Shown: piece by piece, positions 26,343 to 33,185 of the stretch
Numbering within the stretch: position 1 is the first letter of the stretch
Layout of the letters: every line of letters begins with the position of its first letter
Translations under genes and position numbers: made by a program
Notes under the pieces: generated by a model
What the model was told of the DNA's origin: nothing
The model's database searches: none
Seen by the model: the letters and a program-made list of their open reading frames with translations, nothing else
Source of the DNA: Pedobacter sp. Leaf170
Lineage (GTDB): Bacteria > Bacteroidota > Bacteroidia > Sphingobacteriales > Sphingobacteriaceae
Assembly: GCF_920984665.1 (NCBI RefSeq)
Contig: NZ_CAKLBP010000002.1
Coordinates: 248,001 to 312,000 of the forward strand
Direction of reading: 5' to 3'
Length of the DNA: 64,000 bases

Positions 26343-26431
26343 GCATTTTCTTATTTCTAAAAACCTCTTCATTAAACACCACAAAAAATTTATGGCAGTT
26401 GTTTTGCATAGCAAAACTAAACACACACAAA

Positions 26432-27190
26432 ATGAAGAAAATTAATATTCTATCTGCATCTCTGGCATTAATATTATTTACAAATCAAGAGGTAAATGCT
26501 CAGTTTAAATTGAGCGACATTTTTAAAAAAGTAACAGAAAAAACAACTACAACAAGCGCCACCGGCACACCAACAACATTCGAAATTGGGCAAGGAATTA
26601 AAGAAGCTTTACAGATTGGTGTTTCTGCCGGTGCCGATAGGCTTTCGGTTAAAGATGGTTTTCTTGGTAACCTGGCTGTTAAAATTTTAATGCCTCCAGA
26701 AGCCCAAAAGGTAGAAAGAACACTTAGGGGAATTGGCTTAAATAAACTTTGCGATAATGTAATAACAAGCTTAAATAGGGCTGCAGAAGATGCCGCAACC
26801 GAAGCTAAGCCTATATTTATATCTGCAATTAAGCAAATGACTTTAACCGATGCTACAAATATTCTTCTAGGTAATAAGGATTCTGCCACAGAATATTTTA
26901 AGCGTGTTACAACAGCACAGCTGATGCAGAAGTTTAGTCCGATTGTAACTACCAGCTTAAATAAAGTAAATGCAACGAAATACTACAGCGATTTAACTTC
27001 GCAATATAACAGGTTGCCTTTAGTTAAGCCCGTAAACACCAATTTAACTGAGTATGTAACTCAAAAAGCCATCGAAGGTTTATTTGTCGAAGTTGCAAAA
27101 GAAGAATTAAAAATCAGAGATAACTTTAGTTCCAGAAGCACAACCTTGCTGCAAAAGGTTTTCGGCTACGCCGATAAGAAAAAAGGTTAA
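26432..27190 (+). CDS. DUF4197 secreted protein
   Basis: The 252-residue product begins at the ATG giving MKKINILSASL and has a signal peptide (about 1-23, ending EVNAQ). The mature part matches DUF4197: GIKEALQIGVSAGADRLSVK, GFLGNLAVKILMPPEAQKVE, SLNRAAEDAATEAKPIFISA and KVNATKYYSDL. The family is widespread in proteobacteria and Bacteroidota as a periplasmic helical protein of unknown function. An ATG-less in-frame extension of 11 residues upstream is not needed. A terminator follows 22 nt downstream, so the gene is transcribed alone. Confidence 0.88.
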   Translation: MKKINILSASLALILFTNQEVNAQFKLSDIFKKVTEKTTTTSATGTPTTFEIGQGIKEALQIGVSAGADRLSVKDGFLGNLAVKILMPPEAQKVERTLRGIGLNKLCDNVITSLNRAAEDAATEAKPIFISAIKQMTLTDATNILLGNKDSATEYFKRVTTAQLMQKFSPIVTTSLNKVNATKYYSDLTSQYNRLPLVKPVNTNLTEYVTQKAIEGLFVEVAKEELKIRDNFSSRSTTLLQKVFGYADKKKG

Positions 27191-27211
27191 GTCTTATTAA
27201 AATCATAAAGC

Positions 27212-27249
27212 AAAAAGATTCGGGTTTCAAAAGCGCCCGAATCTTTTTG
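27212..27249 (+). terminator. Intrinsic terminator downstream of the DUF4197 gene
   Basis: A 13-bp perfect stem (27212-27224 with 27236-27248, arm AAAAAGATTCGGG) with an 11-nt loop ends in TTTTTG. Confidence 0.88.
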
Positions 27250-27275
27250 TTTAAAAACTATTTGTAAAATTGTGC

Positions 27276-28193
27276 ATGACTAATATCTCGGGCAAATTCG
27301 CAATACTTTTAATTTTATGTGTAGCCATTATTACTTCTTGCAACAATAATGAAACCACAAAAGAAAGTTCAAATGCTATTTTAGATACTGTTTCTTTAGG
27401 CAATAAAAATTTTGCTTTGGCTTACCAGGATGAAAGTAAAATTGTAGCAACAAGTATTGATACAATGAAACAGATTTCTTTTGGTGGCGCGGCAAATCCG
27501 GCAATTTCTCCTGATGGTAATAAACTGGCTTACACCATAACTGATAGCTTAGGGCATAGAAGTATTTGGGTTGCCGATATGGAAAATAAAAGCCAATTGC
27601 AATTAAGGGCAAATAGCGGAAATTATTATCAGGCAATGTGGTCGCCTAGCGGAAAAATTATTGCCTATAATATTTTCAACGAAGAAAATCTTTGGAAAAT
27701 AGGTATTGTTAAGCCAGATAACACTGGGTTTTTGGTGTTGGATGCAGCATCTAAATTAAACGTATATTCGCCAACTTGGAAAGGTGAAAATGAATTAGTT
27801 GCCCATGATTTAATAAACCTTTACACTTTCGATATTTCTGGTAAGCTGATAAACACAGAAGCAATTTCATCTTTAATTGGTGGTAATTTTGGTGTATCAA
27901 GTGGTAGTCGTTTCTTTTTCACTAATGATGGAAAGAAGTTGGTTTTTAATGCTGTTAGCAAACAAAATGAAAAAAGCGAAGGCGTTTATATTTTAGATTT
28001 ACTGAGCAAAAAAGTATCGCAAATTTCTCCTGCCGGAATGGATGTGCCTTATGTTTTTTTAACGGCTGATGATAGAATTTTTTTTAGCGGTTCTGAAAAA
28101 TCTGCAGGCAGTAAAATTTACGTTTCAGATTTAAAAGGCAATAGTAAATTACTGGTTGATAAAGGCACTTACCCTACGGGTGCTTTAAAGTAG
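27276..28193 (+). CDS. Beta-propeller lipoprotein (TolB/PD40-like)
   Basis: The 305-residue product starts at the ATG giving MTNISGKFAIL and has a lipoprotein signal with lipobox AIITSC. The mature part contains PD40/WD40-like repeats: NPAISPDGNKLAYTITDSLG, QAMWSPSGKIIAYN, YSPTWKGENELVAHDL, FFTNDGKKLVFN and FLTADDRIFFSG, spaced about 45-50 residues as in six-bladed TolB propellers. It would sit in the envelope facing the periplasm. There is no tol-pal gene nearby, so it is not TolB itself. It follows the DUF4197 terminator closely and is probably transcribed alone. Confidence 0.85.
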   Translation: MTNISGKFAILLILCVAIITSCNNNETTKESSNAILDTVSLGNKNFALAYQDESKIVATSIDTMKQISFGGAANPAISPDGNKLAYTITDSLGHRSIWVADMENKSQLQLRANSGNYYQAMWSPSGKIIAYNIFNEENLWKIGIVKPDNTGFLVLDAASKLNVYSPTWKGENELVAHDLINLYTFDISGKLINTEAISSLIGGNFGVSSGSRFFFTNDGKKLVFNAVSKQNEKSEGVYILDLLSKKVSQISPAGMDVPYVFLTADDRIFFSGSEKSAGSKIYVSDLKGNSKLLVDKGTYPTGALK

Positions 28194-28248
28194 TTATAAG
28201 TTTACAAGGTTTTTAACTCGCTTATAAAACTTCATAATATATAACGTT

Positions 28249-28296
28249 GAGATCGCTTCCCCGAATTGTCGGGGCAGGCTGTGCCTCGCAATGACG
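28249..28296. repeat. CGTCATTGC...GAAGCAATCT dispersed repeat, long form, inverted
   Basis: This is the reverse complement of the element at 23989-24040, including the nested CCCCGAATTGTCGGGG palindrome. It is one of two repeats in the 335-bp gap before the sigma gene. Confidence 0.8.
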
Positions 28297-28348
28297 TGAT
28301 TGCAAATTTTTTGACGCTTAACCATTGTTTCTAAATCTGATTGTAATG

Positions 28349-28369
28349 CCTGCCTGCCGGACAGGCAGG
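28349..28369. repeat. CCTGCCTG palindrome
   Basis: The arms CCTGCCTG and CAGGCAGG flank CCGGA. The same 8-bp arms occur at 20865-20883. It is a short REP-like palindrome in the gap before the sigma gene. Confidence 0.6.
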
Positions 28370-28476
28370 AAAAGCAGGGCTGAATTACACCAAAAACTAC
28401 TTCCTTCCGTTTCAAAAATAAAAATCTTTAATTTTAGTTACGCTTCTCAACCTTCCTTCAAAAAAAAATTATAATA

Positions 28477-28507
28477 ATTTAAAGTAATATTGGTTTCCAT
28501 CCGTCTA
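28477..28507 (+). promoter_or_regulatory. Putative alternative-sigma promoter of the sigma-factor gene
   Basis: ATTTAAAGTAA (28477-28487), 14 nt, CGTCTA (28502-28507). The same two blocks at exactly the same spacing stand before the small-protein/Hsp20 operon at 30603-30633. CGTCTA resembles -10 elements read by ECF sigma factors. The start codon lies 21 nt downstream. Confidence 0.65.
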
Positions 28508-28528
28508 TTGGTTTAATAAATACGAATA

Positions 28529-29080
28529 GTGCCAGCAAACGAATCTCAAAATATAATTTCTACCGTTGCCAGTTATGGCAAGCGCTTATTCAGTTTTATC
28601 CGTGGTAGGGTAAATACGGATGAGGACGCAGAAGATATTTTGCAGGATGTTTGGTATCAGCTAAGCAACCAACCTGAGGCGGGAGCTATTGAGCAAATTG
28701 GCGGTTGGCTTTACCGTGTTGCCAGAAATAAAATTACCGACCGCTACCGAAAGCAAAAAGATGTACTGATTGATGATTTGAGCTATGAAGATGATGAGGG
28801 CGAAATCAATTTCAGAGAGATTTTACTGGCAGAATCTTTTTCGCCGGAAGAAGAAAGTTTGAAAAAGCTATTTTGGGATCAGCTTTTCTTAGCCTTGGCA
28901 GAGTTGCCAGAGAATCAACGTTATGTTTTTGTACAGAATGAATTGGAAGACAGAACCTTCCAAGAGCTTGCAGATGAAACTGGCGAAAATATTAAAACAT
29001 TAATATCGAGAAAAGGATATGCAGTGAAACACCTGCGGAACCGATTACAAAATTTATATCAAGAATTTATAAACTATTAA
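28529..29080 (+). CDS. ECF/SigZ-like RNA polymerase sigma factor
   Basis: This 183-residue sigma factor starts at GTG (MPANESQN). Region 2 shows LFSFIRGRVNTDEDAEDILQ and GWLYRVARNKITDRYRKQKD; region 4 shows ALAELPENQRYVFVQNELED and TFQELADETGENIKTLISRK. An acidic linker (DDLSYEDDEGEINF) joins them. The upstream bipartite element is repeated before a second operon 2.1 kb away, so this sigma factor probably drives both. The next gene, 11 nt downstream, encodes a small two-helix membrane protein and is part of the same transcript. No classical anti-sigma factor is adjacent. Confidence 0.9.
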   Translation: MPANESQNIISTVASYGKRLFSFIRGRVNTDEDAEDILQDVWYQLSNQPEAGAIEQIGGWLYRVARNKITDRYRKQKDVLIDDLSYEDDEGEINFREILLAESFSPEEESLKKLFWDQLFLALAELPENQRYVFVQNELEDRTFQELADETGENIKTLISRKGYAVKHLRNRLQNLYQEFINY

Positions 29081-29091
29081 TTTAGCAGGAG

Positions 29092-29439
29092 ATGAGAAAC
29101 AGAAAGTTTAGTAAAGGCAAGAAATTTATTTTCTTCTTACCTGTTATAGCGCTAATTGCTGCCGCTTTAGGCTTTATTGTTATGTATTTATGGAACTGGA
29201 TTTTACCAGAAGTTACACATGCCGGAAGATTAAATTTTTGGCAAGCTTTAGGTTTATTAGTTTTATGCCGCTTACTTTTTGGTAATTTCAATAAAGGTGG
29301 TGGAGGTGGAAATCGTTTCCGTGAAAAGGCAATGGGTATGCGCTCGAAATGGCAAAGTATGAACGAAGAAGAGCGGGCAAAATTTAAAGAAGAATATAAA
29401 CGAAGATGTGGCGGATGGGGGCATCGTAATAAAGAATAA
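29092..29439 (+). CDS. Small membrane protein co-transcribed with the sigma factor
   Basis: I do not recognise a named family. The 115-residue protein has a basic N-terminus (MRNRKFSKGKK), a strong transmembrane helix (about 12-34), a second hydrophobic stretch (about 47-64, WQALGLLVLCRLLFGNF), a glycine run and a charged cytoplasmic tail (about 75-115). The tail has SMNEEERAKFKEEYKRRCGG, which resembles the EER-F helices of Spy/CpxP-like and some sigma-regulating proteins. Sitting 11 nt after a sigma gene with no other candidate, it may regulate that sigma factor; this is inference. A terminator follows immediately. Confidence 0.8.
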   Translation: MRNRKFSKGKKFIFFLPVIALIAAALGFIVMYLWNWILPEVTHAGRLNFWQALGLLVLCRLLFGNFNKGGGGGNRFREKAMGMRSKWQSMNEEERAKFKEEYKRRCGGWGHRNKE

Positions 29440-29443
29440 TTTT

Positions 29444-29471
29444 AAAGCCAGCTGAAAAGCTGGCTTTTTTT
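29444..29471 (+). terminator. Intrinsic terminator of the sigma-factor operon
   Basis: A perfect 10-bp stem AAAGCCAGCT/AGCTGGCTTT (29444-29453, 29458-29467) with a GAAA tetraloop is followed by TTTT. It ends the sigma transcript before the repeat array. Confidence 0.92.
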
Positions 29472-29502
29472 AATCGCGGTCATCGTGTTGATTTTTTGCA
29501 AA

Positions 29503-30447
29503 TTTCGTTTATAGTCTTCGCCAGACGGGCTTTCCACTTTTTCTTGATAAAAAGTGGAGCAAAACCGAGCCTTTCGGCGAGTTCATGAATACCAATAAAA
29601 TATAGAAACAGATGAATAAATCAAGGCTTGCATCTATTTGTGTAAAAATTCGATAAACTGTTTTCGAAAATAATTTGAGGCTTTCCCTCTTCACACATCT
29701 CCGCACAGCTGAAAATTATTTTATTCAGTGCTTTATGATTGAAACTGCAAACAGTTTCTTCGTTTTTTTCTACAAATATTTGCTATGCCAGTTTTCGCAA
29801 CGATGAAAGATTGGGGTAGTGATTTTCCTTTTTACAGGCTCAGGGTTTTCGTTTATTGTCTTAGCCAGACGGGCTTTCCACTTTTCTTGATAAAAAGTGG
29901 AGCAAAACCGAGCCTTTCGGCGAGTTCATGAATACCAATAAAATATAGAAACAGATGAATAAATCAAGGCTTGCATCTATTTGTGTAAAAATTCGATAAA
30001 CCGTTTTCGAAAATAATTTGTTAGGCTTTCCTCTTTCAAGCATCTCCGCACAGCTGAAAATTATTTTGTTCAGTGCTTTATGATTGAAACTGCAAACAGT
30101 TTCTTAGTTTTTTCCTGCAAATATCTGCTATGCCAGTTTTCACAACTATGAAAGATTGTGGTATATAATTTTCCTTTTTACAGATTCAGGTTTTCGTTTA
30201 TTGTCTTTGCTAGACGGGTTTTCCACTTTTTCTTGATAAAAAGTGGAGCAAAAATCAAGGTTTGCATCTATTTGTGTAAAAATTCGATAAACTGTTTTCG
30301 AAAATAATTTGAGGCTTTCCCCTTTCACGCATCTCCGCACAGCTGAAAATTATTTTGTTCATTGCTTTATGATTGAAACTGCAAACAGTTTCTTCGTTTT
30401 TTCCTACAAATATCTGCCATGCCAGTTTTCGCAACTATGAAAGATTG
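29503..30447. repeat. Tandem array of three units with a 344-345 bp period
   Basis: Units start at 29503, 29847 and 30192 with TTTCGTTTAT. Units 1 and 2 are nearly identical. Unit 3 lacks about 55-60 bp after the AAGTGGAGCAAAA block and stops near AAAGATTG at 30447. Each unit contains a hairpin with arms CCACTTTTT/AAAAAGTGG (29534-29557 in unit 1), a CCGAGCCTTTCGGCGAG block and a GAAACTG/CAGTTTC hairpin. Short minus-strand open frames inside are copies of one another and have no protein features. The array fills most of the 1.2-kb gap inside the sigma regulon; 30448-30600 holds only a short CCCTCTTCAAGGAGAGGG palindrome (30512-30529), also near 58660. Confidence 0.92.
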
Positions 30448-30602
30448 CTTCCTTCTCGCATGCTTGTTCCTCTAATTTCGGTATCTGGGTTAAACCCACA
30501 ATCTTAAATTTCCCTCTTCAAGGAGAGGGGTTGCACACATTAGATTTCCCTAATTCCTTTCACAGGGTGAGGTTTGCACAGGTGCTGAATAAAATCAAAA
30601 TT

Positions 30603-30633
30603 ATTTAAAGTAAAAATAAACTGCTTACGTCTA
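30603..30633 (+). promoter_or_regulatory. Putative alternative-sigma promoter of the small-protein/Hsp20 operon
   Basis: ATTTAAAGTAA (30603-30613), 14 nt, CGTCTA (30628-30633), identical in both blocks and in spacing to the element at 28477-28507. The 14-nt spacers agree at only about 4 positions, so this is not a recent duplication. The ATG of the 88-residue protein is 27 nt downstream. Confidence 0.65.
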
Positions 30634-30660
30634 CCTATTTAAATAACAAGAAATAATAAA

Positions 30661-30927
30661 ATGAAGAAGATATTAAAAGCTATAGGATTTGGAATTGTAC
30701 TCGGTGCTACCATGTTCTTTGTTCCATTCATATTTAAATTTATTCTGATTGCAATGGTAATCGGTATGGTTGCGAGATTGTTTGCTTACCGAAAACGCAG
30801 GCATTTTATGGAAAGGTTTGCTGAATTTGAACATCAGTTTTCAGGTGTAGTACCAATTGATAATCAATGGTATAAGCCTACAATTCAGGGAGATGTTCTG
30901 GTACAGAATATTAATGTAAATTATTAA
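30661..30927 (+). CDS. Small two-helix membrane protein in the sigma regulon
   Basis: I do not recognise a named family. The 88-residue protein is hydrophobic in its first half: two close transmembrane segments (about 7-24 and 27-43, GIVLGATMFFVPFIFKFILI then AMVIGMVARLFAY) followed by RKRRHFMERFAEFEHQFSG. The basic RKRR after the second helix suggests that the C-terminal half is cytoplasmic. It is the first gene of a tight operon (4 nt to the next gene) behind the duplicated sigma element. Confidence 0.75.
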   Translation: MKKILKAIGFGIVLGATMFFVPFIFKFILIAMVIGMVARLFAYRKRRHFMERFAEFEHQFSGVVPIDNQWYKPTIQGDVLVQNINVNY

Positions 30928-30931
30928 GAAC

Positions 30932-31159
30932 ATGAAAGCATTTAGAATATTATTAGCACTAACAGTTGCAGGAGCAACATTTTACAGCCTAAATGTTTTG
31001 GCGGTTCAAAACGGCTACAAAGATAGGCTGGATTTCAAAAATCGGAATTACCACGATAATAACTGCCACAATGAATATAGAAAGCATCATGCTTTTAGTC
31101 ACCACGGCAGTAAAACTGAAGATAGTATAATTACACCAATTGATAGCCTTAAAAAATAA
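30932..31159 (+). CDS. Small secreted or anchored His-rich protein
   Basis: I do not recognise a named family. The 75-residue protein has an N-terminal hydrophobic segment (about 4-25, FRILLALTVAGATFYSLNVL) that could be a signal peptide or anchor. The rest is short, charged and histidine-rich (HDNNCHNEYRKHHAFSHHG). The His/Cys cluster could bind metal ions; that is inference. It lies 4 nt after the 88-residue protein gene and 6 nt before the glycosyltransferase fragment, so the three are translated from one transcript. Confidence 0.7.
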   Translation: MKAFRILLALTVAGATFYSLNVLAVQNGYKDRLDFKNRNYHDNNCHNEYRKHHAFSHHGSKTEDSIITPIDSLKK

Positions 31160-31165
31160 CCTAAC

Positions 31166-31546
31166 ATGTCGCAAGTTTTATTTTTAAGCAAACCATCGCA
31201 GAATGAAGTTAATCCTATTTTGAGCTTAGCCAGCGAAATGATTACCCGTGGCGAGCAAGTTACTTTCTTCAGTTCGGATGAATTTAAGCTGCCCATAGAG
31301 CACATTGGCGCTGATTTTAAAGCTTATGCCACAAGTTTAAATGTTTTTAACAAGAGTGAAGAGGGAAATCAGAAATCGGGTTTAATAACAGCTCTTTTAG
31401 AGCCGATGAAGTTTATAGATGGTATTGTAGAGCAAACTAAAGGATTAAAGTTTGATTATGCTGTCTTTTCTCCTGCTTATCCTTATGCAAATATCATTAC
31501 CCAAATGCTGGCTATTCCCAAAACACAATATGGTGTTTCAATTTAA
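31166..31546 (+). pseudogene. N-terminal fragment of a macrolide-type (MGT/YjiC) glycosyltransferase
   Basis: The 126 residues match only the first third of GT1 macrolide-type glycosyltransferases, which are about 390-400 residues long. Visible are the N-terminal strand SQVLFLSKPSQNEVNPILSL (the usual text is P-GH-NP), ASEMITRGEQVTFFSSDEF and GLKFDYAVFSPAYPYANIIT. The frame then stops at YGVSI. The sugar-nucleotide-binding C-terminal domain is absent and no remnant is seen before the next gene. The usual His after the P-x-x-G motif is replaced (SQNEVNP). It could be a decayed gene or a retained small protein with a new role. Confidence 0.7.
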
Positions 31547-31575
31547 TTAAGAGATTTAACAATAAATATAAAACA

Positions 31576-32016
31576 ATGTATAAAGAAGATAGATGCCATA
31601 ACGGCAAAATGAATAGAGGTTGGGGCGGAAGGTTTGGTCATCACCAAAGCAGAAGATTTACCCGCCATGCAGAACATTTTTTTACCAGGTTTAGAAATGT
31701 AGCCGCTAACATTGAAGAAACTGATGAGAATTTTATTATTCATTTGTATGCGCCTGATTTAAAAAAAGAACATTTAAAGGTAGTAACCAAAGATGATGTT
31801 TTAACTATTTCTTACACACCTAAAGATGATGCTGAAACGGAAAGAAAATTTAGCAGAAAGGAATATGCAAATGGCGCATTCGAAAGAGCTTTTGCTTTAA
31901 ATGGAAAAGTAATGATTGAAAATATATCAGCTGGGTATGCTGATGGAATTTTAAAAATACAGCTTCCTAAAAATCCCGAAACCAATAAACCAGCTGTGAA
32001 TATTGCTGTAAATTAA
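31576..32016 (+). CDS. Hsp20/alpha-crystallin small heat-shock protein
   Basis: This 146-residue protein has a short Gly/Arg/His-rich N-terminal arm and an alpha-crystallin domain (about 45-140): ANIEETDENFIIHLYAPDLK, KEHLKVVTKDDVLTISY, FSRKEYANGAFERAF and the consensus end AGYADGILKIQLPKNPE (the A-x-x-x-n-GvL motif). It is an ATP-independent holdase in the cytoplasm. It is the last gene of the operon that starts at 30661 and so is probably controlled by the sigma factor at 28529. Confidence 0.93.
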   Translation: MYKEDRCHNGKMNRGWGGRFGHHQSRRFTRHAEHFFTRFRNVAANIEETDENFIIHLYAPDLKKEHLKVVTKDDVLTISYTPKDDAETERKFSRKEYANGAFERAFALNGKVMIENISAGYADGILKIQLPKNPETNKPAVNIAVN

Positions 32017-32037
32017 GGTTTCGTCTATTATAATGTT

Positions 32038-32195
32038 AAGGGGCTGCCTCAAAACCAAAATTTGGTAGCTGGCTAGGAAACTTTAGTTCATTTTCCTGTC
32101 ATTACCGCGAAGTCAAAATTAAATTGGGAATAACGAATGTCCAAAATATTAGTTGTACACACAGTAAATCAATTTTTTTTTTGTGGCAGCCTCTT
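32038..32195. repeat. MITE-like element with 17-bp terminal inverted repeats
   Basis: Left end AAGGGGCTGCCTCAAAA (32038-32054) and right end, read inward, AAGAGGCTGCCACAAAA (32195-32179) match at 15 of 17 positions. The roughly 158-bp interior has no open frame or strong structure. Ends of the type GAGGCTG-CTCAAAA occur in Bacteroidota transposable elements in my recollection. No clear target duplication was found. The right end touches the stop of the DeoR gene. Confidence 0.5.
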
Positions 32196-32198
32196 TTT

Positions 32199-32948
32199 TT
32201 ATAAAATATTAACGTTGTTTTTTGATAGATAAGGCTGAAGAAGCAAATCATCATTATTTAATTCAGTTACCAGATAGCTAATGCTTTCAATCGGGCAAAC
32301 TTTTAATCTGAGTGTAATTTCTAACTTTTCAGAAATGCACAATACCGCTGATTTTTTTGAAGCTGCAAGCATCGCTTTTTTTAATTGATTAATTTCCCAA
32401 TCCGTATCCGTCATGCCTGCATCTGGATGCAATGCGCTAGTACCCATCAGGCATAAATCTACTTTTATCTCTGACAACTGATTAATCACGCTACCGCCGT
32501 ACGATACCTGAGAGTTCTTGGAAAATGAACCTCCAATTAAGATAACTTCAATGTTATTGTATTTCGCCAATTCAACGGCAACTAAAGGGCTTATTGTAAA
32601 AAAAGTTGCTTCTAAATTTTCTGGAAGTTGCTTAACAAACTCCAATACAGTTGTGCCACCACCGGTTAAAACAACCATGCCATCTTTAATTAAGCTTGTT
32701 GCTTTTTTTGCAATAATGATTTTACTATCGCGAGCATAAACGGTACTATCATCAAAAGAAGAATGGTAAGATTTAGATAATGCTCCACCATGAACTTTGT
32801 AAAGCTTACCCAAATCAACAAGTTCTTGCAAATCTCTTCTTATAGTATCTTCAGATACATTAAGCAGTTGAACCAAATCTGAAGTGAGCACGCGATTGTG
32901 CAAATTGATTTGGCGCATAATGAAATCATGGCGTTCTTTTTTAAGCAT
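32199..32948 (-). CDS. DeoR/GlpR-family transcriptional regulator
   Basis: This 249-residue protein has an N-terminal DeoR helix-turn-helix (about 1-57): KERHDFIMRQINLHNRVLTS, VSEDTIRRDLQELVDLGKLY. The C-terminal sugar-phosphate-sensing DeoRC domain contains VVLTGGGTTVLEFVKQLP and GTSALHPDAGMTDTDWEINQ. The effector is usually a phosphorylated sugar or amino sugar. The gene is divergent from the SusC-SusD operon; three TTGC repeats with a 10-bp period in the shared spacer are a candidate binding site. It probably represses itself and the operon. Confidence 0.92.
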   Translation of the reverse strand: MLKKERHDFIMRQINLHNRVLTSDLVQLLNVSEDTIRRDLQELVDLGKLYKVHGGALSKSYHSSFDDSTVYARDSKIIIAKKATSLIKDGMVVLTGGGTTVLEFVKQLPENLEATFFTISPLVAVELAKYNNIEVILIGGSFSKNSQVSYGGSVINQLSEIKVDLCLMGTSALHPDAGMTDTDWEINQLKKAMLAASKKSAVLCISEKLEITLRLKVCPIESISYLVTELNNDDLLLQPYLSKNNVNIL

Positions 32949-32990
32949 TGTTTGTTTGGTTTATGCTAATGTAGAAAAAATATTAAATAA

Positions 32991-33017
32991 TTGCGTGTTT
33001 TTGCGGTTTTTTGCAAT
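32991..33017. promoter_or_regulatory. Three in-phase TTGC repeats, candidate DeoR operator
   Basis: TTGCgtgTTT, TTGCggtTTT and TTGCaatTAT begin at 32991, 33001 and 33011, a period of exactly 10 bp, 43 nt upstream of the DeoR start and about 170 bp upstream of susC. DeoR-family proteins often bind direct repeats of about this period. Confidence 0.45.
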
Positions 33018-33185
33018 TATGTATCGTTGGTTGTAAATAAAAATATTAGTTGTTTGTTCTATTATTAAAAAACATTTATGATATTAGCTAAAATATTGAT
33101 AAGCATGCGGTATTGTGCGTGTTTAGAAATACCAACTAACAAACTTAACAACTGATCAAATTTATTTATTCCTTACAGGCAGTTT

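Noticed and set aside
27276..28193. TolB of the Tol-Pal system
   Set aside because: It is a lipoprotein with propeller repeats but lacks TolB context (tolQRA, pal) and the TolB N-terminal domain.
29509..30340. Three similar open frames on the minus strand within the repeat array (29509-29706, 29861-30043, 30146-30340)
   Set aside because: They are copies of the same repeat unit, have no start-site or protein-family features, and differ only where the repeats differ.
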